A DNA stretch of 10,000 bases from Desulfarculus sp. (GTDB lineage: Bacteria > Desulfobacterota > Desulfarculia > Desulfarculales > Desulfarculaceae), in contig JAIWNN010000078.1 in NCBI GenBank assembly GCA_020216805.1, positions 1 through 10,000 of the forward strand, given 5' to 3'. This document shows, one piece after another, positions 1 through 5,320 of this stretch. Every line of letters begins with the position of its first letter. Within the stretch, counting starts at the first letter, position 1. The position numbers and the translations under genes are program-made. The notes under the pieces are model-generated. The model was not told the origin of the DNA. It saw only the letters and a program-made list of their open reading frames with translations, and did no database searches.

Positions 1-32
1 TGGACGCCATCCTGAACTGGGATTTCAACTAG
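1..32 (+). CDS. 3' end of an unidentified CDS (partial)
   Basis: Reading from base 3, nine sense codons give DAILNWDFN and then a TAG stop at 30-32. Eight of the nine third positions are G or C, which matches the coding style of the rest of the window, and a plus-strand intrinsic terminator lies about 105 bp downstream. That makes a true gene end plausible. The visible peptide is far too short to assign a family, so no function is given. The alternative is a chance open frame at the window edge. Confidence 0.42.
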   Translation, partial: DAILNWDFN

Positions 33-137
33 GCTGGGTTCGGGACGCGGCGGCCGCTGGGGGGAGGCGGTCAATGCCGGAGCACGGGTCTGGCGCTTGC
101 CGAACTGGTCATCGCGAGCACAATGCGCCCAAGCCAA

Positions 138-173
138 CACGCCGGACGGGAGGACCCGTCCGGCGTGGCTTTT
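138..173 (+). terminator. Rho-independent terminator of the upstream plus-strand gene
   Basis: A perfect 13-bp inverted repeat (CACGCCGGACGGG at 138-150 and its complement at 155-167) closes an AGGA tetraloop and is followed by GCTTTTC. The T run lies on the plus-strand side, so it should end transcription from the gene finishing at 32. It also faces the end of the convergent minus-strand gene at 202. No T run exists in that direction, so for the minus strand it is only a possible hairpin barrier. Confidence 0.8.
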
Positions 174-201
174 CATCTGGCCCGCCTCGGGCCGGCCGGG
201 T

Positions 202-1020
202 TCAGGGCAGGAACTTCATCAGGGTGGGCGAGACCTCGATGGCCGACTCCACCCGCTCCACTCCCTGGACCTCCTCGGCCAGGGCGCGGGCCCGCTTGGC
301 CTCCTCGTAGCTGGCCACGTAGCCGGACAGGCTCAGAACCCCGTCCGCCGCCTCGATCTCCAGGGCGTGGATGTCCAGCTCCTCCACCAGATGACGACGG
401 GCCCGGGCCGCCAGCACCAGACCCTCGATCAGCCGGTGGCTTTCCGCCGAGGGAGCGAAGTCGTCGTGACTGGCCAGGTCCAGGACGGTCAGGGCCGCCT
501 GCTCCAGGGAGAGCCGCCCCATGTTCAGCACCAGATCGTAGTGGAGCGGCGAGGCCCAGTCGGCCCCGAACAGGTGGGCCACGTAGGTGCGGCGCTGCTG
601 GTCCACCACCGTGGCCAACTGCCGGGCCCGCTCCAGCTCTATGTTCTGTTCGGCGGCGATGCGCTGGGCCCGCAGGTCCAGGGGAGCCACGGTGCGCACC
701 CGCAGCACCCCGGGCACCAGCCGCAACAGGAAATTGGCCCCCCGTCCCACCACCACCGCCTGGCCGGTCTGGGCGTACTGCAGCATCACCAGCTCCAAGA
801 GGGCCGTGAAGACCCTCCGCCGGCGACTGCTCAGGTCCAGCATGGCCGGGCCCTGCTCGGCCAGGAGCTGGTGCTCGTCGCGGCTCAGATCCACCAGGCC
901 CTGCACCGCGTCCATCAGGGTGTGCCGATCCACCAACTCCAGGCGTCCCCGCGCGCAGATCTCCTGGGCCAAGGCGTTGCGCTGGGATCCCACCTCGCCC
1001 GAAATCGTGATGATGCCCAT
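202..1020 (-). CDS. Cytidylate-kinase-like protein with C-terminal BON domain
   Basis: This encodes 272 residues. Residues 1-182 or so resemble the cytidylate-kinase-like family (AAA-type P-loop nucleotide kinases). The N-terminal strand is ITIS, followed by a P-loop-position segment GEVGSQRN (8-15), the family-typical AVVVGRGANFLLR (88-100), a VRTVAPLDLRAQRIA stretch (108-122) and YDLVLNMGRL (161-170). Residues about 205-264 fit a BON domain, with LEIEAADGVLSLSGYV (220-235) and VQGVERVESAIEV (251-263). BON domains usually bind phospholipid or other partners. The P-loop lacks the classical GKS/T and also the second glycine pair usual in this family, so activity and substrate are uncertain. 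The ATG at 1020 has an excellent SD (GGAGGTG, 5-nt spacer). The gene lies 116 bp downstream of pncB on the same strand and may be co-transcribed. No signal peptide is visible, so it is probably cytoplasmic. Confidence 0.82.
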   Translation of the reverse strand: MGIITISGEVGSQRNALAQEICARGRLELVDRHTLMDAVQGLVDLSRDEHQLLAEQGPAMLDLSSRRRRVFTALLELVMLQYAQTGQAVVVGRGANFLLRLVPGVLRVRTVAPLDLRAQRIAAEQNIELERARQLATVVDQQRRTYVAHLFGADWASPLHYDLVLNMGRLSLEQAALTVLDLASHDDFAPSAESHRLIEGLVLAARARRHLVEELDIHALEIEAADGVLSLSGYVASYEEAKRARALAEEVQGVERVESAIEVSPTLMKFLP

Positions 1021-1076
1021 GGATTCACCTCCGGTTCGGGAGTGCAGAGGTCCATGTCATCAGGTTAGCACAAGCG

Positions 1077-1116
1077 CCCGGCGGCGGGGCAGACCATCCA
1101 GGTCCGCCCGCCGGGG
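1077..1116 (-). other. GC-rich hairpin between pncB and the kinase gene
   Basis: An imperfect stem pairs 1077-1095 with 1101-1116: GACC/GGTC innermost, one mismatch, GGGC/GCCC, then CGGC/GCCG and CCC/GGG around small bulges. It begins 21 bp past the pncB stop, where a terminator would sit. The sequence following it on the minus strand (GCGCTTGTGC) lacks a U tract, so it may only attenuate or stabilise the pncB message rather than terminate it fully. Confidence 0.4.
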
Positions 1117-1136
1117 AGATGGAGGGGCTTGTGGGG

Positions 1137-2489
1137 CTAGTTCTTCTGGCGGTTCAGGGCTTCCAGGCGGGTGCGCTCCTGCAGGCTGGCCAGGGTGGCG
1201 GTGACGGTGGGGCGCAAGGGACGGGGTTCGCTCAGGCGCAGGCAGGGGGCCGGCAGGGTCAGGACCTCCTGGGCGAAACGCTGCTTGGCCGCCCTCCAGC
1301 CGGCCTCGGGCTCCAGGCGGCGGCCGTCGCGCATCACCGGGACCAACAAGGGCCGGCCGGCCTGGTTCTCCTGGCGCAGGCCCAACAAATCCCCCTGAAT
1401 GCGCTGGTTGGCGTCCAGAACCCGCCAGATCTGCTTGGCCTCGGCCCAGGACTCCTTGCCGGCGCTGAGCTTGAGGGTGGGGCGGCCGGCGTAGGAGACC
1501 AGTTTGTAGGCCAGGTCCAGATAAGGCGCGTCGGCCGAGGAACCCATGCGGGTGCCCACCGCGAACAGGTCGACCTTGGCCCCCCGCTCCAGCAGATCGG
1601 CGATGCGGTACTCATCCAGGCTGCCGCTGACCACCACCATGGCCTGCTCCAATCCGGCCCGGTCCAGCCGGTCCCGGGCCTGGCGGCTCATGCCCACCAG
1701 GTCGCCGGAGTCCAGGCGGATGCCCACCAGGCGGTGCCCCTTGGCCTTGAGCTCGCCAGCCACGGCGATGGCCCGCTCCAGCCCGGCCACGCTGTCGTAG
1801 GTGTCCACCAGGATCACGGTGTGGTCCGGGAAGCTCTCGGCGAAGGCTCGGAAGGCGGTGGTCTCGTCGCCGAAGCTCTCCACGAAGGAGTGGGCCATGG
1901 TGCCCACCGGGTTGATGCCGTAGAGCTGGCAGGCGGCCAGGTTGCTGGTGCCGGAAAAACCCACCAGGGCCGAGGAGCGGGCGGCGGCCAGCCCGGCCTG
2001 GAGGCCCTGGGTGCGGCGCAGGCTGAAGTCCACCAAGGTGCGGCCCTGGGCGGCCAGCACGCAGCGGGCGGCCTTGCTGGCCAGGGTGGAGTGGAGGTTG
2101 ATGATGTTGATGATCATCGTCTCCACCAACTGGGCCTCGATGATGGGGGCGGTGACCTCCAGCAGGGGCTCCTCGGCGAAGCAGATCGAGCCCTCTGGCA
2201 GGGCCCAGACCTCGCCGCTGAAGCGCACGCCGGCCAAGAACTCCAGGAAGTCGGGCCGGAAACGGCCCAGGGAGGCCAGGTAGGCGATCTCCTGAGGCTG
2301 AAAGGCGAAGCCCTCCAGGTAGTCCAGGGCGTCCTCCAGACCCGCCGCCACCATGAAGCCGCGCTCCGGGGGCAGGTCATGGGCGAACAGGCTGAAGGTG
2401 GCCACGTCGTTCATGGCCTTGGCGTGGTAGGCCGCGGCCATGGTGATCTCGTAGAAGTCGGTGACCATCGCCAGGGAGCCGCTGTACAT
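1137..2489 (-). CDS. pncB: Nicotinate phosphoribosyltransferase
   Basis: This 450-residue protein condenses nicotinate with PRPP (coupled to ATP hydrolysis in this family) to give nicotinate mononucleotide, the entry step of NAD salvage in the cytoplasm. Family landmarks in order are TDFYEITMA near the N terminus (10-18), DFSLRRTQG (154-162), GFSGTSN (177-183), GTMAHSF (196-202) with the catalytic, phosphorylatable His200, DTYD (229-232), IRLDSGD (257-263), SGSLDEYRI (288-296) and VGTRMG (311-316). The length is normal for the family. The ATG at 2489 has a modest SD (GAAGG, 5 nt upstream). Met8 is a possible alternative start but would cut into the conserved N terminus. A strong promoter lies directly upstream. 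The kinase-BON gene follows on the same strand. Confidence 0.95.
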   Translation of the reverse strand: MYSGSLAMVTDFYEITMAAAYHAKAMNDVATFSLFAHDLPPERGFMVAAGLEDALDYLEGFAFQPQEIAYLASLGRFRPDFLEFLAGVRFSGEVWALPEGSICFAEEPLLEVTAPIIEAQLVETMIINIINLHSTLASKAARCVLAAQGRTLVDFSLRRTQGLQAGLAAARSSALVGFSGTSNLAACQLYGINPVGTMAHSFVESFGDETTAFRAFAESFPDHTVILVDTYDSVAGLERAIAVAGELKAKGHRLVGIRLDSGDLVGMSRQARDRLDRAGLEQAMVVVSGSLDEYRIADLLERGAKVDLFAVGTRMGSSADAPYLDLAYKLVSYAGRPTLKLSAGKESWAEAKQIWRVLDANQRIQGDLLGLRQENQAGRPLLVPVMRDGRRLEPEAGWRAAKQRFAQEVLTLPAPCLRLSEPRPLRPTVTATLASLQERTRLEALNRQKN

Positions 2490-2525
2490 CTGCCTTCTCG
2501 CGCGCGGGTTGGTGTTGAGGCTGCC

Positions 2526-2554
2526 AGCATAAGCCGAGACGGGGATGATGTCAA
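2526..2554 (-). promoter_or_regulatory. Sigma70-like promoter for pncB
   Basis: On the minus strand a perfect TTGACA (2549-2554) is separated by 17 bp from TATGCT (2526-2531), which matches the -10 consensus at four positions. The predicted start near 2519 gives a leader of about 30 nt to the pncB ATG. It is among the clearest promoter matches in the window. It lies only 28 bp beyond the stop of the upstream ybaK-like gene, so pncB can be transcribed independently. Confidence 0.65.
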
Positions 2555-2581
2555 CCTTGACGCTGGGGTATGCCGGGAGGG

Positions 2582-3064
2582 CTATTGCTCGACATCCACC
2601 GGTATGGGGGACAGCACCCGCACCAGTTCGGCCGGGGTGATCTGGACCAGAAAGCCGCGCTTGCCGCCGTTGATGTGGATGGTGGCCAGGTCCAGGATGC
2701 CGCGCTGGACATAGACCGGCATTGGGCGCTTGGTCCCGAAGGGGCTGACCCCGCCCACCTGGTAGCCGGTGAGCCGGGCCACCACCGCCGGGTCGCAGGG
2801 CGTCACCTGTTTGACCCCCAACTCCCGGGCCAGGGCCTTGGTGCTCACCTGGCGGTCGCCGTGCATCAGCACCATCAGAGGGGTGCCGGCCTCGTCCTCC
2901 ATGACCAGGGTCTTGATCACCTGGTGCTCGTCCACTCCCAGTTCACGGGCCGCCACCTCGGTGCCGCCCTTGTCCTGGTAGGCGTAGGGCCGGGGGGTGA
3001 AGTTCACCTTGTGCTCGCGCAGCACCCGCACCGCCGGCGTGGCCGGGGTCTTGTCCTTGGCCAA
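2582..3064 (-). CDS. ybaK: YbaK/ProXp-type aminoacyl-tRNA deacylase
   Basis: This 160-residue protein is of the YbaK/EbsC family, trans-editing enzymes that hydrolyse mischarged aminoacyl-tRNA (Cys-tRNAPro for E. coli YbaK). Visible landmarks are TPAVRVLREHKVNFTPRPY (6-24), the conserved lysine in QVIKTLV (Lys51, equivalent to the essential Lys of YbaK), the GYQVGGVSPFG loop (100-110) and the NGGKRG turn (132-137). The open frame continues to an ATG at 3409, but that extension is low-complexity and overlaps tsaE on the other strand. I therefore place the start at TTG 3062-3064, which has GGAGG 7 nt upstream and gives the normal family length. Which tRNA it edits cannot be read from sequence alone, so the symbol is a family-level label. 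Confidence 0.88.
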   Translation of the reverse strand: MAKDKTPATPAVRVLREHKVNFTPRPYAYQDKGGTEVAARELGVDEHQVIKTLVMEDEAGTPLMVLMHGDRQVSTKALARELGVKQVTPCDPAVVARLTGYQVGGVSPFGTKRPMPVYVQRGILDLATIHINGGKRGFLVQITPAELVRVLSPIPVDVEQ

Positions 3065-3217
3065 GGTTCGTCCTCCGCTTCCTGATTCCAACTTATCCCA
3101 GGCCGGCCGCCGGGGCAAGGGCTCCGGGCTCCAACTCCATCGGGCCATCCATCGGGTTGGTTCGTTTGGGCTGGCTCCGCCATCGCCCAGCCATCCCGCT
3201 CCAATTCCGCGCGATCC

Positions 3218-3233
3218 AGGCCGGGCCCGGCCT
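3218..3233. repeat. 16-bp perfect palindrome between divergent ybaK and tsaE
   Basis: AGGCCGGGCCCGGCCT is its own reverse complement, and outside it CCAGG (3216-3220) and CCTGG (3237-3241) form a further near-symmetric pair. It sits in the 205-bp divergent region, 36 bp before the chosen tsaE start. It could be an operator or the base of a hairpin. It could also reflect chance in sequence dominated by GGCC and CCGG. Confidence 0.3.
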
Positions 3234-3269
3234 TGCCCTGGACCGCAAGGCATGGTAAATCCTGGCAGC

Positions 3270-3752
3270 ATGGGCCAGGAAGCCACATCGCTGGAGTTGG
3301 AGCTGGCGGAGGAGTCGGCCGCCCTGGCCCTGGGCCGGGCCCTGGGCCGGTCGCTCGAGGCCGGGGCGGTGGTGCTCCTGACCGGCGATTTGGGCGCGGG
3401 CAAAACCACCCTGACCCGGGGCCTGGCCGCCGGCCTGGGGGTGGACCCGGCCTATGTCATCGCCAGCCCCACCTTCACCCTGCTCAACATCTACCCCGGG
3501 CGGCTGGAGCTGTTTCACGCCGATCTCTACCGCCTGAGCCCGGCGGAGGCCGACGATCTGGAGCTCCTGGACCAGGCCGCGGTCGGAGTGCTGGCGGTGG
3601 AGTGGCCCGAACGGGCCGGCCAGCCCTGGCCGGAACAGGCGGTGCGGGTGGATCTGGCCCACCAGGGCCAGGGCCGGCGGGCCAGGATCAGTGGACCGGC
3701 GGCCATCGTTTCCCGCCTGGCGGCGGAGATGGCGGCCGAAGACAAAGGATGA
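3270..3752 (+). CDS. tsaE: tRNA threonylcarbamoyladenosine biosynthesis ATPase TsaE
   Basis: This 160-residue P-loop ATPase of the TsaE/YjeE family works with TsaB and TsaD to transfer threonylcarbamoyl to A37 of ANN-decoding tRNAs. Walker A is GDLGAGKTT (39-47). It is followed by the family signatures SPTFTL (66-71), HADLYRL (83-89) and VEWPER (110-115). The frame has no strong SD at either nearby ATG. I prefer ATG 3270 over ATG 3252 because the six extra codons include GTA, AAT and CCT, unlike the GC-ending codons of the gene, and because 3270 gives a family-like N terminus. A perfect 12-bp tandem duplication (3327-3350) encodes ALGRALGR. The stop is 3 bp before lysC, whose SD lies inside the last tsaE codons, so the two are probably translated as a coupled pair. 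Confidence 0.92.
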   Translation: MGQEATSLELELAEESAALALGRALGRSLEAGAVVLLTGDLGAGKTTLTRGLAAGLGVDPAYVIASPTFTLLNIYPGRLELFHADLYRLSPAEADDLELLDQAAVGVLAVEWPERAGQPWPEQAVRVDLAHQGQGRRARISGPAAIVSRLAAEMAAEDKG

Positions 3753-3755
3753 GCC

Positions 3756-5003
3756 ATGGCACTGATCGTCCAGAAATACGGCGGCACCAGCGTCGGCGAC
3801 ATCGAGCGGATCAAGAACGTGGCGGTCCGGGTCAAGCGCGGCCTGGACCAGGGCCACCGCATGGTGGTGGTGCTCTCGGCCATGGCCGGCGTCACCAACT
3901 CCCTGATCGCCCTGGCCCAGCAGATGAGCCCCGACCCCGATCCCCGCGAGCTGGACGTGCTCCTGACCACCGGCGAGCAGCAGTCGGTGGCGCTGTTTTG
4001 CATGGCCGCCCGCGATCTGGGCATCCCGGCCCGCTCGCTGCTGGGCTTCCAGGCCGCCATCCTCACCGACCGCGTCTTCGGCCGGGCCCGGATCAACTAT
4101 ATCGAGACCCGCCGCATCCTGGAGCTTCTGGACAAGGGCCGGCTGGTGGTGGTGGCCGGGTTCCAGGGCGTGGACGAGGACACCGGTGACATCACCACCC
4201 TGGGCCGGGGCGGCAGCGACACCACCGCCGTGGCCCTGGCCGCGGCCTTGCGTGCCGACGTCTGCGAGATCTACACCGACGTGGAGGGGGTTTTCACCAC
4301 CGACCCCAACGTGGAGCCCAAAGCTCGCAAGCTAAAGCAGGTCGCCTACGAGGAGATGCTGGAGATGGCCTCCCTGGGGGCCAAGGTTTTGGATATCCGC
4401 TCGGTGGCCCTGGCGGCCAAGTTCGGGGTCAAGGTCCACGTGCGCTCCACCTTCAGCGACCGGGAGGGAACCATGGTCGTGCCCGAGGCCCATATCGACG
4501 AGAAGCTGATGGTCAGCGGGGTGGCCTACACCAAGAACGAGGCCCGCATCAAGGTGCTGGACGTGCCCGATCAGCCCGGCGTGGCCAGCCGCCTGTTCGC
4601 CCCCATCAGCCAAGCCGGGATCGTGGTGGACGTCATCATCCAGAACACCAGCGCCGACGGCCATACCGATCTGACCTTCACCGTCCCGCGCACCGACTTC
4701 AAACGCGCCCTGGAGCTGGTCGGCCCGGTGGCGGCGGAGATCGGCGCCGGCCAGGTGGAGGGCGACACCAACATCGCCAAGGTCTCCATCATCGGCATCG
4801 GCATGCGCAACCACGCCGGGGTGGCGGCCAAGATGTTCAGCACCCTGGCCCGCGAAAACATCAACATCCAGACCATCAACACCAGCGAGATCAAGATCTC
4901 CTGCATCATCGACGAGAAGTACACCGAGCTGGCGGTGCGCGCCCTGCACGAGGCCTTCGGGCTGGCCGAGGAGGTGGAGCCCTCGCGGGAGGACCTGGCC
5001 TAG
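3756..5003 (+). CDS. lysC: Aspartate kinase, class II
   Basis: This 415-residue enzyme phosphorylates aspartate, the first step towards lysine, threonine, methionine and diaminopimelate. The kinase domain shows KYGGTS (7-12), VLSAMAGVTN (39-48), TTLGRGGSDTTA (147-158) and YTDVEGVFTTDP (173-184). Two ACT domains follow (about 265-335 and 342-405), with QNTSADGHTDLTFTV (296-310) and TSEIKIS (377-383), the regions that bind lysine or threonine for feedback inhibition in this family. The length is typical of class II (alpha/beta type) aspartokinases. The ATG has SD AAAGGA at 3744-3749 with a 6-nt spacer, and the gene is tightly linked to tsaE. An internal in-frame ATG with its own SD at 4473 may yield a separate regulatory beta subunit. 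Confidence 0.96.
   Translation: MALIVQKYGGTSVGDIERIKNVAVRVKRGLDQGHRMVVVLSAMAGVTNSLIALAQQMSPDPDPRELDVLLTTGEQQSVALFCMAARDLGIPARSLLGFQAAILTDRVFGRARINYIETRRILELLDKGRLVVVAGFQGVDEDTGDITTLGRGGSDTTAVALAAALRADVCEIYTDVEGVFTTDPNVEPKARKLKQVAYEEMLEMASLGAKVLDIRSVALAAKFGVKVHVRSTFSDREGTMVVPEAHIDEKLMVSGVAYTKNEARIKVLDVPDQPGVASRLFAPISQAGIVVDVIIQNTSADGHTDLTFTVPRTDFKRALELVGPVAAEIGAGQVEGDTNIAKVSIIGIGMRNHAGVAAKMFSTLARENINIQTINTSEIKISCIIDEKYTELAVRALHEAFGLAEEVEPSREDLA
4473..5003 (+). CDS. Possible internal-start beta subunit of aspartokinase
   Basis: Codon 240 of lysC is ATG and is preceded by GGGAGGG with a 4-nt spacer (4462-4472). Starting there would give a 176-residue protein made of the two ACT domains. Class II aspartokinases of Bacillus and Corynebacterium are alpha2beta2, with the beta chain made from an internal start near residue 250. 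The position agrees closely. The SD-like bases also encode a conserved REGT stretch, so they could be fixed by protein sequence rather than by translation needs. Confidence 0.4.
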   Translation: MVVPEAHIDEKLMVSGVAYTKNEARIKVLDVPDQPGVASRLFAPISQAGIVVDVIIQNTSADGHTDLTFTVPRTDFKRALELVGPVAAEIGAGQVEGDTNIAKVSIIGIGMRNHAGVAAKMFSTLARENINIQTINTSEIKISCIIDEKYTELAVRALHEAFGLAEEVEPSREDLA

Positions 5004-5036
5004 GGCCGGCGACGCCGTGAGGGGCGCGATTAGCTG

Positions 5037-5065
5037 GTGACAGGACCTCGCCGGCGTGATATAAA
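5037..5065 (+). promoter_or_regulatory. Sigma70-like promoter of the cimA leader
   Basis: GTGACA (5037-5042, five of six -35 bases) is separated by 17 bp from TATAAA (5060-5065, five of six -10 bases), inside the only AT-rich patch of this region. Predicted initiation near 5072 gives a leader of about 250 nt before cimA. An 8-bp inverted repeat (5005-5012 with 5048-5055) brackets the -35 box and could be an operator or a 3' hairpin of the lysC message. It lacks a T run, so it is not a clear terminator. Confidence 0.65.
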
Positions 5066-5138
5066 TAACTTAAAGTGGCGCCATGGCGGCGCCCCCGGGA
5101 AAAACCACCGCCGGGAGTCAAAGGGAGAAAAGCTCGAA

Positions 5139-5198
5139 TTGGCCCACGGCAGCGCCCCCATCGCCCTCGCCCTGATTATCGCCATCGCGCGAATTTGA
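5139..5198 (+). CDS. Isoleucine-rich leader peptide of cimA
   Basis: A 19-codon frame starting at TTG and ending in TGA encodes MAHGSAPIALALIIAIARI. Five of the 19 codons are isoleucine (ATC 5160, ATT 5175, ATC 5178, ATC 5184, ATT 5193) and two are leucine, clustered at the end, as in amino-acid attenuation leader peptides. AAGGGAG (5121-5127) is an SD with a rather long 11-nt spacer. The upstream in-frame stretch contains no ATG or GTG. It lies between a good promoter and a set of alternative RNA stems, directly before citramalate synthase, an isoleucine-pathway gene. The role is inferred from this arrangement. The TTG start and the long spacer are the weak points. Confidence 0.65.
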   Translation: MAHGSAPIALALIIAIARI

Positions 5199-5282
5199 AG
5201 CGCGGCCGGCGCACTTTTGTGCTCGCGTCGGTCGCCGCCTCCAGGGGACGGTGATGGGGGTTGTTGCGTTTTTTCCCTGGGG
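5185..5282 (+). promoter_or_regulatory. Transcription attenuator upstream of cimA
   Basis: Three competing pairings can be traced. Segments 1:2 pair 5185-5190 with 5200-5205 (core CGCGC/GCGCG) across the leader-peptide stop codon. Segments 2:3 form an 11-bp stem, 5202-5212 with 5225-5235, containing two G-U pairs. Segments 3:4 form a longer interrupted hairpin. In it 5224-5231 pairs with 5261-5268 (one mismatch, three G-U pairs), 5232-5237 with 5249-5254, and 5240-5242 with 5246-5248, ending directly at TTTTTT (5269-5274). Stalling at the isoleucine codons would block segment 1, free 2:3 and prevent the terminator. A further 8-bp pairing, 5239-5246 with 5275-5282, would also exclude the terminator. 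Folding was done by eye, and the 3:4 stem is the least certain. Confidence 0.58.
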
Positions 5283-5320
5283 ATGGTTGCCACGCGGGCG
5301 GAAGGAAAGGAGTTCCGCCC

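Noticed and set aside
97..1068. Long plus-strand open frames opposite the kinase-BON gene
   Set aside because: They are antisense shadows rich in G, Q, H and P with no SD and no family features. The minus-strand frame has a strong SD and recognisable domains.
1119..2714. 531-codon plus-strand open frame opposite pncB
   Set aside because: High GC removes stops from the complementary frame. The peptide is low-complexity, while pncB on the other strand has all family motifs and a promoter.
3092..3118. Minus-strand promoter for the ybaK-like gene (TTGCCC and GATAAG)
   Set aside because: The spacing is only 15 bp and both boxes are poor matches, so it is not listed as a feature.
3065..3409. N-terminal extension of the YbaK-like gene to ATG 3409
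   Set aside because: The extra 115 residues are low-complexity, overlap tsaE in antisense and are not part of the family. TTG 3064 has GGAGG at 7 nt.
5083..5175. Alternative short frame from ATG 5083 in the cimA leader
   Set aside because: It encodes a Pro/Ser/Ala-rich peptide with no isoleucine and no SD. The TTG frame at 5139 has an SD and the Ile run, so it is preferred.
5004..5320. T-box or other riboswitch in the cimA leader
   Set aside because: I looked for the T-box consensus (TGGNACCGCG-like) and saw none. The leader is better explained by a peptide-coding attenuator.
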